64,000 bases of DNA. Source: Pseudomonas viridiflava (GTDB lineage Bacteria; Pseudomonadota; Gammaproteobacteria; Pseudomonadales; Pseudomonadaceae). The notes below the pieces were generated by a model, which made no database searches, was not told the DNA's origin, and saw nothing but the letters and a program-made list of their open reading frames with translations. Position 1 is the first letter of the stretch, and every line of letters begins with the position of its first letter. The position numbers and the translations under genes were made by a program. Shown piece after piece: positions 43,500 through 52,839 of this stretch. Location of the stretch: the NCBI RefSeq assembly GCF_900589395.1, contig NZ_UUIS01000073.1, positions 1 through 64,000 on the forward strand, given 5' to 3'.

Positions 43500-44677
43500 T
43501 GCGTATTGCCCTGCTCGCCCCGCTGCCGCCCGAACAGAACGGCATTGCCGATTATGCCGGCCATCTGCGCCAGGCCCTGCAGGCGCTGGATGTCGAAGTG
43601 CTGACGCCGTTGCAAGGCGTGGGCAACGACGCGCAACTGGCCCGGCAGCGAGTGCTCGACACCGACTGGCAAGGTTTCGACCTGGTGCACGCCGAACTGG
43701 GTGGCGGCCGGCTGGCCGAGTTTCGCGCCCTGCAGGTCCTGCGCCAGCGCTGGCCGCAGCTGCCGTTGACCGCCACCGTGCATGACCCGGAACGGCTGGT
43801 CTGGCGCCTGGAAAACCTGCCCTGGCCGTTGTCACTGGCCAACCGCCTGCCGGCGCCTGCCGCGCAGGTGGCCACGGTGCTGGCCGACCCGTTGTGCCTG
43901 CGCCAGGAACGGCTCCTGGCCAGGGGCATGACGCGCCTGGTGACCCTGACCGCTGCCGGCAGCCAGAGCCTGCGCCAGCGCATGGGCCTGCATGCTCGAC
44001 AAATGGTGGTCATCCCCCACGGCAACCTGGACATTGCGCCGGTGCCACTGCCGCCCTTGCAACCGCTACGCCTGCTGTATTTCGGCTTTATCTACCGCGG
44101 CAAAGGCATCGAAGACCTGCTGGACGCGCTGGCAGGCCTGTTCGTCAGCCAGCCGGGCCTGCGCCAGAGCGTGCGCCTGACCCTGGCCGGCGGCAGCGAG
44201 CCGGAAATGGCCTTTGCCGGTGGCGGCAGTTACCTGGAGCAGTTGCACCTGCACATCCGCCAGCTGGGTCTGAGCGACCTGATTGACTGGCAGCTGGACC
44301 TGCCGGCCGAGCACATTGCCGACGTGATCCAGGCCCACCATGTGATGGTTTTGCCGTACCGCGAGTCGAGCAAACTCAGGCTGCTGGGACGGCTGCGCGG
44401 CACCAGCGGCGCCTTGTCGTGGGCGGTGGCCTGCGGACGCGGGGTGATCACCTCCGATGCCCGCTCGTTTGCCGAGGAGGTCTCGCACGGCAACGGCACG
44501 CTGTACCCGCAAGGCAATGTGCCTGCGCTGCGCGCCGCCTTGATGCAGCTGTGCAGTCAGCCGCACCAGGTGCTCGACTGGGCCGAACGCGCCGCCCGGC
44601 TGGGCCGGCAGCGGGTCTGGCCGCACACCGCCGAACGCTTTCGCGAAATGTTCCAGCATGCCTGTCAGGCGAGGTGA
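43499..44677 (+). CDS. pslF: glycosyltransferase PslF (GT4 family)
   Basis: A 392-residue retaining glycosyltransferase of the GT-B fold. N-terminal IALLAPLPPEQNGIADYAGH donor/acceptor domain, a glycine loop, and the C-terminal nucleotide-sugar domain with LLYFGFIYRGKGIEDLLDAL and the later GALSWAVACGRGVITSD. Translation couples to pslE by a one-base overlap. It adds one sugar to the lipid-linked repeat unit at the cytoplasmic face. The sugar specificity is not readable; it corresponds to PslF by order and length. Confidence 0.88.
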   Translation: MRIALLAPLPPEQNGIADYAGHLRQALQALDVEVLTPLQGVGNDAQLARQRVLDTDWQGFDLVHAELGGGRLAEFRALQVLRQRWPQLPLTATVHDPERLVWRLENLPWPLSLANRLPAPAAQVATVLADPLCLRQERLLARGMTRLVTLTAAGSQSLRQRMGLHARQMVVIPHGNLDIAPVPLPPLQPLRLLYFGFIYRGKGIEDLLDALAGLFVSQPGLRQSVRLTLAGGSEPEMAFAGGGSYLEQLHLHIRQLGLSDLIDWQLDLPAEHIADVIQAHHVMVLPYRESSKLRLLGRLRGTSGALSWAVACGRGVITSDARSFAEEVSHGNGTLYPQGNVPALRAALMQLCSQPHQVLDWAERAARLGRQRVWPHTAERFREMFQHACQAR

Positions 44678-44683
44678 ATGACC

Positions 44684-45997
44684 ATGCACACCCACTCCAT
44701 ACCCTGGCTGGCCACGGCGCTGCTGGCCGCCGGCCTTGTCTGCAGCGGTGACAGCCTGGCCGAGACGGTGCTCAAGGCCCCGCGCCCGGTCGAGTGGCGC
44801 GACTTTCTCGGGGTCAACGTGCAATTTCCCTACTTCGACCCCGAGGTGTACCAGCAGCAGATGGACCGCCTCGATGCCCTGGGGCTGGGCTGGGTACGCC
44901 TGACCCTGCACTGGCCGCTGATCGAGCCTGCGCGCGATCAGTTTCAGTTGCAGACCGTGGATGCGGCCATGGCTGCGATGCAGACCCGTGGCTACAACAC
45001 CCTGGCGTACCTGGTCGGCTCGGCGTCGTTTGCCAGCAGCGCACCAATGGATGCCGAAAGCCGCGACCAGTACCCGCCCGTCGACTTCGCCCTGTTCGCC
45101 TCGCGCATGGCACGCCTGGCCCAGCGCTACCCGCAGGTCGACACCTGGCAGGTCTGGAACGAGCCCAATATCATCTGGCGCCCCAAGGAAGACCCGGTCG
45201 CCTATGGCCGCCTGCTCAGCGTCACCGCCGAGGCGATCCGCAGCGTGGCGCCGGGCAAGTCGGTTGCCACTGCCGGAATGGCCTATTACAGCCAGATGCA
45301 CAGCACACCGGGCTACATGCTGCAGACCCTGGTCGATGGCGGCCTGGGCCAGCAGAACATCGTCGCAGCCTACCACCCGTACTCCGAATTCCCTGAGGGT
45401 GATTCACCGCCGGACCGGGACTTTCTGGTGCGTGGCAACGCCATGAACCAGTTGCTGCATGGCAACGGCGTGCAAAACGTCTGGGCCACCGAATGGGGCT
45501 GGTCCAGCTACGCAGGGCCGGTGGAAATGCAGGCGATCATCGGCCTGCGCGGCCAGGCCGACTACACGCTGCGCCGCCTGGCGTTGATGAGCGCCATGGA
45601 TTACCAGCGCATCTTCCTGTTCAACCTGAGCGATCTGGACGAACGCGCCAGCGCCCGTGACCAGGGCTACGGGCTGGTCGACCTGCAAGCCAACCCAAAG
45701 CCGGTGTATATGGCCTTGCAGAATTTCCTGGCCATCACCGGCCCGCGCTTGCTGCCGGCCGACCCTCCGGCGGTCAGCGGCGTGCCACGCGACCTCTATG
45801 CCGTGCCCTGGAGCCGCCCGGACGGCACCCGTTTGTTGATGGCATGGAGCGCCAGCAGCGCCAGCCTGACGTTCCCGAACATTCGCGAAGCGGTGGTCCA
45901 TGATCCGCTGGACGGCACTCGCAACACGCTGGCCAGCCGCCAGGGTGTGACCCTGGCCCTGCGTCCGACCCTGCAGATTCTGGAATGGAAGCCCTGA
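44684..45997 (+). CDS. pslG: GH39-type glycoside hydrolase PslG
   Basis: A 437-residue periplasmic hydrolase with an N-terminal hydrophobic leader (IPWLATALLAAGLVCSG). The TIM barrel carries the acid/base Glu160 in WQVWNEPN and the nucleophile Glu270 in ATEWGWS, equivalent to Glu165 and Glu276 of P. aeruginosa PslG. A small beta domain follows. PslG cleaves Psl and frees chains from lipid carrier during assembly. The ATG at 44684 is preferred because AGGTGA lies at proper spacing; another ATG at 44678 would add two residues. Confidence 0.92.
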   Translation: MHTHSIPWLATALLAAGLVCSGDSLAETVLKAPRPVEWRDFLGVNVQFPYFDPEVYQQQMDRLDALGLGWVRLTLHWPLIEPARDQFQLQTVDAAMAAMQTRGYNTLAYLVGSASFASSAPMDAESRDQYPPVDFALFASRMARLAQRYPQVDTWQVWNEPNIIWRPKEDPVAYGRLLSVTAEAIRSVAPGKSVATAGMAYYSQMHSTPGYMLQTLVDGGLGQQNIVAAYHPYSEFPEGDSPPDRDFLVRGNAMNQLLHGNGVQNVWATEWGWSSYAGPVEMQAIIGLRGQADYTLRRLALMSAMDYQRIFLFNLSDLDERASARDQGYGLVDLQANPKPVYMALQNFLAITGPRLLPADPPAVSGVPRDLYAVPWSRPDGTRLLMAWSASSASLTFPNIREAVVHDPLDGTRNTLASRQGVTLALRPTLQILEWKP

Positions 45998-46000
45998 ACC

Positions 46001-47218
46001 ATGCGCATTCTCTGGACCCTGCCCTACCTGCCCTGGCCCACCACCAGCGGCGGCAAGACCCGCGAGTTCCACCTGCTGCGCAACCTGGCGGCACGCGGGC
46101 ATCGCATCACCTTGCTGGTGCAGTCCAAGACCGACCCCGACCCGCAATGCCGCCAGGCCCTGGAACCCTGGCTGGAACGCCTGATCGTGTTGCCCAGGCG
46201 CCCGTTGCGCAGCCTGCGCACATTACTGGTGGCCGCCTTCGCCCCGGCGCCCATGCTGGCCGGCATCAACGGTTACGCCCCGGATCTGGAACGCACCTTC
46301 GAGGCGCTGCTGCAAGAAGACTGGGACGTGATCCAGATCCAGCACACCTACGCCTTCCAGCCGTTCGAGCGCGCCCTGCAACGCAGCGCCAAGCCGTTCA
46401 TCCTCACCGAGCACAACGTCGAGTCGGCACTCGGGGCGGCCAGTTACGACAAGCTGCCACGCTGGGCGGCGCCGTTTGCGTTGTATGACCGCTGGCGCTA
46501 CCGACGCTGGGAAACGCGGATATTGCGTCAGGCCAGCGAACTGATCTCGGTCACCGAGGGCGACGCCAAGGCGCTGTCGCGCCTGAGTGGCAAGCCGGTG
46601 TCGATCGTGGTCAACAGCGTCGATTGCGGCTATTACGCCAGCGTGGAGCCCGACCGCGAGAGCCGTCACCTGCTGTTCATCGGCAACTACGAATACGCCC
46701 CCAACGTGGATGCGGTGCACTGGGCGCTGCAAGACATCATGCCCCGGGTCTGGGCGCTCCAGCCCGGGGTGCACCTGACCCTGGCCGGCTTCGCCCTGCC
46801 GGCCCACTGGCGCGAGCAATGGCCTGACCCGCGCATCGAGTGGGCGGGCTATGTGCCGGACCTGCGTGCCTTGCAACGCCGCTCGACCCTGTTCTTTGCG
46901 CCACTGCGCCAGGGCGGCGGCTCCAAGCTGAAGATCCTCGAGGCCATGGCAGCAGGCCTGCCGGTCATTACCACCGGGCAGGGCGTTTCGGGGCTGGGCG
47001 TGGACAACGCCGAACACTACCTGGGCGCCGAAACCGCCGAGGCGCTGGCGCAACTGATCTGCGATTACATCGACAACCCCTTGCGCCTGGCACAGATCGG
47101 CGAAGCCGGTCGTGCCTACGTGCGTGCCCGCCACGACTGGTCAGTGTCGGCCGCTCAGCTCGAAGGCATCTACACCCGACTCATGCCCCCTCAACCAGGA
47201 GCGCGTCCATGCGTATAG
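46001..47218 (+). CDS. pslH: glycosyltransferase PslH (GT4 family)
   Basis: A 405-residue GT-B glycosyltransferase. N-terminal MRILWTLPYLPWPTTSGGKT, a middle HNVESALG segment, and the C-terminal domain with LLFIGNYEYAPNVDAVHWAL and the nucleotide-sugar-binding FFAPLRQGGGSKLKILEAMA. It starts three bases after the pslG stop and overlaps pslI by 10 bp. It corresponds to PslH by order, length and the P-loop-like glycine-rich N-terminus. Probable role: adds a mannose or related residue to the repeat unit. Confidence 0.88.
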   Translation: MRILWTLPYLPWPTTSGGKTREFHLLRNLAARGHRITLLVQSKTDPDPQCRQALEPWLERLIVLPRRPLRSLRTLLVAAFAPAPMLAGINGYAPDLERTFEALLQEDWDVIQIQHTYAFQPFERALQRSAKPFILTEHNVESALGAASYDKLPRWAAPFALYDRWRYRRWETRILRQASELISVTEGDAKALSRLSGKPVSIVVNSVDCGYYASVEPDRESRHLLFIGNYEYAPNVDAVHWALQDIMPRVWALQPGVHLTLAGFALPAHWREQWPDPRIEWAGYVPDLRALQRRSTLFFAPLRQGGGSKLKILEAMAAGLPVITTGQGVSGLGVDNAEHYLGAETAEALAQLICDYIDNPLRLAQIGEAGRAYVRARHDWSVSAAQLEGIYTRLMPPQPGARPCV

Positions 47219-48309
47219 GTCTCGATTACCGTGCCGGCGCCGGTTACCCGTTCAGCGGGATCGGCCGGCAGAACCTGGCCCTGGAAGCAGCCATTCGTGC
47301 CAACCCCCAGGACAGCCTGCAATTGTTTGGCGTAGCCCCTTATGACCATCCGATCCGTCGCCGGCTGTTCGCTCCGCGCTGGGCCACGCCGCTCGGTGCG
47401 GTGCACCGCCTGCCGGAGCGGTTGAAATTCGAAGGGCTGTTCTTGCCCGGCGCCCTGCGCGATGCCGGGATCGAGCTGTATGTAGCCACGATCAACATGG
47501 GCCTGCCGCTGGGCCGCAAGCCCGAAGGCCTCAAGTACGTGCTGCAACTGCATGACCTGTTCCAGCTGACGGAAAACAACAGCCACGGCTCAAGGCTCAA
47601 GGCCCGGGTCTACCGCTGCACCGACCGGCTTTCGATCGTCCATTCGCTGCGCGTGGCCGACCGCGTCTGGGTACCGTCGCATTTCACCGCCGAGCAAGTG
47701 CGACGGCTGTTTCCCTGGGCACAGGGCAAGCTGCGGGTGGTGCCGCATGTGGTCCCAGGCTTTGGTGAGGAACCTGCCGACATCAGCCTGCTGCAATTGC
47801 CCGAGCGCTATTGGCTGTGCGTCGGCACCCGCGAACCGCGCAAGAACATCGCCTGGCTGGTCGAGGCCTGGCAGACCGCGCGGCTGCGCACCCCGCAGGT
47901 ACCGGACCTGGTGCTGGTCGGCGGCGATGAGCCCCTGAGCCCCGCGCAACGCGCCCTGTCTGGCCTGCATGTGCTGCGCGGGCTGGAAGATGCCCAGTTG
48001 CATGCGCTGTACGCCGGGGCCGAGCGGCTCTGGCATCCGTCGCGCGCCGAGGGCTTTGGCCTGCCGGTGATCGAAGCGCTGAGCACCGGTACCCCGGTGG
48101 CGGTGGCCAGCGGCTCCTCGCTGGACGAGATCACCCCGCCCGACAGCCCGCGCTTTGTTCCCGGCGACAGTGCGGCCCTGGTGCGCCTGATGGGCGTGCT
48201 GGCCAGTGCAGGCCCCCAGGACCGCCAGCCGCTCAAGGACTGGGCGGCGCAGTATGGCGTGGCGGCGTTCGAGCAGCGGATCCATGACGCCCTGGAGGAA
48301 CTGCGCTGA
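47209..48309 (+). CDS. pslI: glycosyltransferase PslI (GT4 family)
   Basis: A 366-residue retaining glycosyltransferase: N-terminal MRIGLDYRAGAGYPFSGIGR, and the C-terminal domain with LCVGTREPRKNIAWLVEAW and the donor-binding LWHPSRAEGFGLPVIEALS. The start at 47209 lies inside the last codons of pslH, with CCAGGAG upstream. The stop overlaps the pslJ start (TGATG), so translation is coupled through this stretch. Order and length match PslI (367 residues). Confidence 0.88.
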   Translation: MRIGLDYRAGAGYPFSGIGRQNLALEAAIRANPQDSLQLFGVAPYDHPIRRRLFAPRWATPLGAVHRLPERLKFEGLFLPGALRDAGIELYVATINMGLPLGRKPEGLKYVLQLHDLFQLTENNSHGSRLKARVYRCTDRLSIVHSLRVADRVWVPSHFTAEQVRRLFPWAQGKLRVVPHVVPGFGEEPADISLLQLPERYWLCVGTREPRKNIAWLVEAWQTARLRTPQVPDLVLVGGDEPLSPAQRALSGLHVLRGLEDAQLHALYAGAERLWHPSRAEGFGLPVIEALSTGTPVAVASGSSLDEITPPDSPRFVPGDSAALVRLMGVLASAGPQDRQPLKDWAAQYGVAAFEQRIHDALEELR

Positions 48310-49724
48310 TGCCCATTGCCCTGCCCGTCGGCCTGATGCTTGCTGTGTTGGGCGGCCTGCTGATCTGCCTGGCACCGGTCTCCAAGGTGCTGCTGGCGCT
48401 GGCCGGGATGGCGTCGGTGGTCACGGTGCTGCGCCGCCCGCAACTGGGGCTGCTGCTGTTCTGCGTGCTGGGCACGTTTATTCCCTATTCCACGATCCAG
48501 ATCGGGGTGCGCACCACGGTATCGGAAGCCTTGATCATGCTGACCTGGGGCAGTTACCTGTTGCAGTCGATGTTTTTCGACAAGCCCAGGCTGCCGGCCA
48601 TGCTCAATGCCGAGCGCCTGTTACTGGCGCTGATGCTCTACAGCGCCTTTCCGTTCGTGGTCGGCGAGGTCACGGTGATCGCCGAAGGCAACGGCCCGAT
48701 CAACTGGGTGCGCTGGTTGTTCAACCTGTCGGTAATGTTTCTGGTACCGCGGCTGCTGCTTGACCGTCGGGTGCTGGAACAGGCGGTCATGGCGATCATG
48801 CTCGGCACCCTGGCGTTGCTGCTGCTGTCGATCCCGGTGTTTGTGGTCAACCGCTCGGCGGTGTCGTTGATCCCGGTGCTGGGGGTGCTCGGCTACAGCG
48901 GTGTCGACGTGCTGAGCAGCAGCCTGCTGGCGCTGGCCAACCGCATGGGCTCACCGTGGATGCACCCCAACGTGGCGGGCGGAGCGCTGGCGATGATCGT
49001 ACCCCTGGCCTTTTGCCTGGGCATGACCCGCAGCGGCGGATCACGCCGCCTGGCGCTGGCGGTGACGGTACTGGGCGTGATCGGCCTGCTGCTGACCGGC
49101 TCACGCGGCGCGCTGCTGAGCCTGGTCGCGATCATGCTGTGGATGGCCCGGCGGCGCATTCCGCACCTGGGGCGCCTGCTGCTGGCCGGCCTGTTTGCCG
49201 GGATCGCCCTGCTGTTGTTCTACCCGCCGTTGCAAGACCGGATCATGGGGCTGTTTTCCGACGACGACGCCAGCACCGCCATCCGTTTCCTGGAGTACAG
49301 CCACTTTCCCGACGCGATGGCCACCTTTCCGTTTGGCATCGGCTTCAAGGTCGACCCGCCGGTGATCAACTACACCGAGTTCGGCATTTCCAACCTGTGG
49401 CTCAATTTTGTCTACAAGCTGGGCCTGCCCGGCATGCTGCTGTTTATCGCCATCACCGTGAGCTGGTGGCGGCAGGTGCGCCCGCACAAGGGTCCCATCG
49501 TGTTGAGCGCCGACAACGCCATCGCCCTGGGCACCCTCAGCGGCGTGCTGGCCGCGCTGTTCAGCGGCCTGTTCGACCATTACTTCAGCTTCACCAGCGT
49601 GCTGGCGGCCTTGTTCTGGCTGTTTGCAGGCATCAGCCTGCATGAGTCCAGGCGCCTGCGCGACAAGGTGGTGGCCGATTTCAAATCCCACGCTGCGCCA
49701 CCCGATCCCGGAGAACGCCCATGA
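48309..49724 (+). CDS. pslJ: Wzy-type polymerase PslJ (O-antigen ligase family)
   Basis: A 471-residue integral membrane protein with about a dozen helices and the O-antigen ligase/polymerase (Wzy_C) signature around LLLTGSRGALLSLVAIML (about residues 258-275). A periplasmic loop follows with FLEYSHFPDAMATFPFGIGF. It polymerises flipped repeat units. It overlaps both neighbours by a few bases. It matches PslJ by order and length. Confidence 0.88.
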   Translation: MPIALPVGLMLAVLGGLLICLAPVSKVLLALAGMASVVTVLRRPQLGLLLFCVLGTFIPYSTIQIGVRTTVSEALIMLTWGSYLLQSMFFDKPRLPAMLNAERLLLALMLYSAFPFVVGEVTVIAEGNGPINWVRWLFNLSVMFLVPRLLLDRRVLEQAVMAIMLGTLALLLLSIPVFVVNRSAVSLIPVLGVLGYSGVDVLSSSLLALANRMGSPWMHPNVAGGALAMIVPLAFCLGMTRSGGSRRLALAVTVLGVIGLLLTGSRGALLSLVAIMLWMARRRIPHLGRLLLAGLFAGIALLLFYPPLQDRIMGLFSDDDASTAIRFLEYSHFPDAMATFPFGIGFKVDPPVINYTEFGISNLWLNFVYKLGLPGMLLFIAITVSWWRQVRPHKGPIVLSADNAIALGTLSGVLAALFSGLFDHYFSFTSVLAALFWLFAGISLHESRRLRDKVVADFKSHAAPPDPGERP

Positions 49725-50542
49725 AACATCGCCTGATGCATTCTCATAACCTGCGCGAGGCGCTGCCTGAGTACGCCGAGAAAATGGGCGTGAGCCTGGA
49801 CGCGCTGCAAGCGACCTGGCAATGGATGCTGGACAACGAAGTGGCCTTCGAAACCCGCATCAAGGACACCACCTTGTCGTTCATCTGCTACCTGAACATC
49901 GAACCGAACATCGAGCCGCCCCTGGCGCGACGCTTCTATCGGTTGCTGGCCAGCGAGATGCACGGCGCGCTGATTCCGCTGTACGGCCTCAACTGGCCGA
50001 CCCTGCGCGACCGCATGCTGCGGGTCTGGGAGCAGGTGTACAACATGCTGATCTGCAAGATTCCCAGCCATACCGTGCGCCTGGCCTGGCTGCGCCTGGG
50101 CGGGGCGAAGATCGGCAAGGGCTCGACCGTATGGCGCAACACTGAAGTGCTGGGCGTCGACAGCCTGCGCATCGGCGCCGACAGCACGGTGGGCTGGCAC
50201 TGCCAGCTCGACGCACGCGGCGGGCTGATTATCGGCGACCACGTGACCATTGCCTCGCATGTGCTGATCATCGCCGGCGGCCACGACCTCAAGGAACCGG
50301 AGTTCTGGGCGGTCGGCGGACCGGTGTTCATCGGCGACTACGCCTGGATCTGCAGCCGCGCCCTGCTGTCGTTCGGTGCCGACATCGGCGAGGGCGCGGT
50401 GGTCGGCGGTGCCAGCGTGGTGTCCAAGCCCATCGCGCCGTATGCCATCGTCAGCGGCCCGAACGCCGAGATCAAGGGCGAGCGGGCACGCAACCTCAAG
50501 TACAAGGTGGGCGGCAAAGGCCTGTTCACCCTGTTCCACTGA
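49721..50542 (+). CDS. hexapeptide-repeat acyltransferase inserted in the psl operon
   Basis: A 273-residue protein with an alpha-helical N-terminal half and a left-handed beta-helix acetyltransferase domain (about residues 125-250: IGKGSTVWRNTEVLGVDSLR, LIIGDHVTIASHVLIIAGGH with the catalytic His). It most resembles the WcaF / colanic-acid acetyltransferase group and would add acetyl groups to a sugar from acetyl-CoA. The canonical psl operon has no gene of this type between pslJ and pslK; its acyltransferase PslL is a membrane protein and is absent here. This may be a functional replacement. Confidence 0.85.
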   Translation: MKHRLMHSHNLREALPEYAEKMGVSLDALQATWQWMLDNEVAFETRIKDTTLSFICYLNIEPNIEPPLARRFYRLLASEMHGALIPLYGLNWPTLRDRMLRVWEQVYNMLICKIPSHTVRLAWLRLGGAKIGKGSTVWRNTEVLGVDSLRIGADSTVGWHCQLDARGGLIIGDHVTIASHVLIIAGGHDLKEPEFWAVGGPVFIGDYAWICSRALLSFGADIGEGAVVGGASVVSKPIAPYAIVSGPNAEIKGERARNLKYKVGGKGLFTLFH

Positions 50543-50552
50543 CGCGCGCGCC

Positions 50553-51971
50553 GTGCTCGGCTCGACCCTCTGGCTGACCCTGGCCACCCTCACCGGCCTG
50601 GCTGCCGGCTTTGCCCGTGAATGGCTGCTGGTCGCGGCCTGGGGCGCCGGGGCACAGAGCGATGCCTTCCTGGTGTCGATGTTCCTGCCCGAAGCCTTGC
50701 GCATGGCGCTGGCCGGTGGGTTGCTCAGCGCCGCAGCGCTGCCGCTTTATCAGCAACGCGATGAGCGACAGCAACGGCGCTGGCTGGCCGGCCTGACCCT
50801 GCCGCTGCTGCTGGGCGCGGTGTTGCTGGGGCTGTTGCTGAGCATGGGTTCGGGGTTGTGGGTTCGCCTGGTCGGTCCGGGCTTGCAGGCCGGTGCCTAT
50901 GCGCAAGCGGCCAACAGCCTGCAATGGCTGGCCTGGTGCGCACCGGGCTTTGTCCTGCATGCCTTGCTGTGCGTACCGTTGCAGGCCAGGGCGCGCTTTG
51001 TCCTGGCCGGGCTCGGCTCGCTGCTGTTCAACCTGCCGGCGGTGCTGTACCTGGCAATTGAGCGCCACGCCGCCAGCGCCACGGGCCTGGCTGCTGCCTG
51101 CCTGCTCGGCAGCCTGTTGATGCCCGCCGTGTTGATGCCCAGCCTGTGCCGCCTTGGCTGGCGACCCTGGCAACGCGACGCCGAAACCCTGGCGGTGCGT
51201 GAATTGCTGCAGCGGATCGGCCCGTTGCTGGGCAGCAACCTGGCCAGCCAGGGTCTGGCGCTGCTGGAGCGCATGGTTGCCTCGCTGCTGGGCGAAGGCG
51301 CCGTGACCTGGATCAACCTGGCACGCAAGCTGATCAACCTGCCGCTGATTGCCCTGATGAGCCTCAACCAGGTGCTGCTCGGGCTGATGAGCGCCAGTGC
51401 CGCACAGCAACGCCTGGAGCTGTTGCGCCGTGGCCTGGCCAGCGCCACGCTGTTGACCTTGCCGGCGGTGGCCGGGCTGATCGGCGCGGCCGGCGCGCTG
51501 GTGGTGCTGCTGTTGCCGCAACAGACCCACGACGGCCCCTTGCCGGGGCTGTTGGCGTGGTTTGCCACGCCGCTGGTGTTCAATGCCTGGAATGCCTTGC
51601 TGGCGCGGTATGCCTATGCCGCTGGCGACACGCGCCTGCCACTGCGCTGCGAATTGCTCGGCAGCCTGTGCAACGCTGCACTGCTGGCGCTGCTGCCATG
51701 GACGATGGGCATCAATGGCATTGCCCTGGCAGCCCTGGGGGGTGCGCTGGTCACCGGGGCCCTGTTGCTGCGCCGCCAGGGGCTGGCGCAAGTGCTGCCC
51801 TGGCGTGCTCACGGGCTGGTTGCGGTGCTCGTCATGCTGCCGGCGGCGCTGCTGTTGCAGCCGTTGCAATCGACCCTGCTGCAACTGGGCCTTGCCACGC
51901 TGTATGGTACGGTCCTGCTGGCCGCACTGGGCGTGTGGCTCAAGCCATGGCGGGCGCAGGCCATGGGTTGA
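50553..51971 (+). CDS. pslK: MurJ-like lipid-linked oligosaccharide flippase PslK
   Basis: A 472-residue membrane protein with about 13-14 helices, of the MVF/MurJ superfamily, and containing FAREWLLVAAWGAGAQSDAF near the N-terminus as in MurJ-type proteins. It would flip the completed repeat unit across the inner membrane. The start is a GTG at 50553, 10 bp after the acyltransferase stop, chosen because the conserved N-terminus begins there; no strong Shine-Dalgarno is visible, so coupling from the upstream gene is likely. Last gene of the operon; length matches PslK. Confidence 0.85.
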   Translation: MLGSTLWLTLATLTGLAAGFAREWLLVAAWGAGAQSDAFLVSMFLPEALRMALAGGLLSAAALPLYQQRDERQQRRWLAGLTLPLLLGAVLLGLLLSMGSGLWVRLVGPGLQAGAYAQAANSLQWLAWCAPGFVLHALLCVPLQARARFVLAGLGSLLFNLPAVLYLAIERHAASATGLAAACLLGSLLMPAVLMPSLCRLGWRPWQRDAETLAVRELLQRIGPLLGSNLASQGLALLERMVASLLGEGAVTWINLARKLINLPLIALMSLNQVLLGLMSASAAQQRLELLRRGLASATLLTLPAVAGLIGAAGALVVLLLPQQTHDGPLPGLLAWFATPLVFNAWNALLARYAYAAGDTRLPLRCELLGSLCNAALLALLPWTMGINGIALAALGGALVTGALLLRRQGLAQVLPWRAHGLVAVLVMLPAALLLQPLQSTLLQLGLATLYGTVLLAALGVWLKPWRAQAMG

Positions 51972-52029
51972 AATGGCTTTCAACGCGACGGCTGCGCGCT
52001 CGCACTGACCGCACCTCAAGGACTTGCCA

Positions 52030-52440
52030 ATGATTGATTACGACATAGAACGCTACGACAAGGTGCACCTCTGGATCGGAACAAGCCTTGCGCCTGAACA
52101 CGATTACCAGCGCTACTTCGAGCTGGACTACAGCGCTGAACTGGATGAGCCCGGCTACATCGTGTGTGGGTTCTGCAAGGACATCGGCCTGCAATGGTAC
52201 GACGAAGACTTCATCGGCATCCTGCCCAGGACTCAAAAGCCGCAAGCGCTGGACGATCTGCTCAGGGACGCCCCTGTCGATCCCGGCGAATGGGCGCGCG
52301 TCAAGGCTGAATGTGCCCGCCTGGGGCTTGTGCAGGCCAACGCCCTGGTCTGGTACTCCGATGGCGGCGTCGCGGTTTCGCCGCCCTACAAGGACAGCTA
52401 TAACGGTTTGCAGTACATCGGTCTGTTCGAAGGCAACTGA
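52030..52440 (+). CDS. Imm22-like immunity protein
   Basis: A 136-residue protein: VHLWIGTS near the N-terminus, YFELDYSAELDEPGY, GFCKDIGLQWYDEDFIGI, and VWYSDGGVA further on. These phrases recall the Imm22 family of polymorphic-toxin immunity proteins. AAGGA lies 7 nt before the ATG at 52030. No toxin, Rhs, CDI or T6SS gene is next to it, so it is an orphan immunity gene. G+C content is visibly lower than in the psl genes before it, suggesting acquisition. Confidence 0.72.
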   Translation: MIDYDIERYDKVHLWIGTSLAPEHDYQRYFELDYSAELDEPGYIVCGFCKDIGLQWYDEDFIGILPRTQKPQALDDLLRDAPVDPGEWARVKAECARLGLVQANALVWYSDGGVAVSPPYKDSYNGLQYIGLFEGN

Positions 52441-52499
52441 ACCGCCTGTGCACATGGCCTTTGAGGCGTGCGAACCCTGCCATTGCGTGTGAGAACACC

Positions 52500-52790
52500 A
52501 TGCTCGAAAGCAACAAACACATTGCCCTGACTGGCGAAGAAGCGCTTGAAGTGCTGGCAGAGATAGAGTTCATCCTGATTTCGCTGCACCAAATGGGCAG
52601 TTACTACCGCGACAAACCTGTCGCGCAGTACCGCAAAGCCACCACCGATTTCATTGATGATAGAAACGTCACTCATCGGCTGGCCAATGTCAGAAAGATC
52701 ATCAGCAGAAAATTCGACGCGACGCTCGGGGAGGATGAAATGGACGATATCGAACGCCATTTGCAAAGTCTGCGATTCTGGAAGCCCTGA
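52500..52790 (+). CDS. small unknown protein, possible immunity gene
   Basis: A 96-residue helical protein (MLESNKHIALTGEEALEVLA at the start, QSLRFWKP at the end) without signal peptide or membrane segment. It follows the Imm22-like gene by 59 bp on the same strand and shares its lower G+C content. I do not recognise the family. Size and position suggest a second immunity gene or a partner of the first. The start at 52500 is chosen by the protein's appearance; no strong ribosome site is visible. Confidence 0.62.
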   Translation: MLESNKHIALTGEEALEVLAEIEFILISLHQMGSYYRDKPVAQYRKATTDFIDDRNVTHRLANVRKIISRKFDATLGEDEMDDIERHLQSLRFWKP

Positions 52791-52839
52791 AGCGGTGCGC
52801 GTGGACCGGCCAGTCATCACGCGCAGGTGAATGGCCCGG

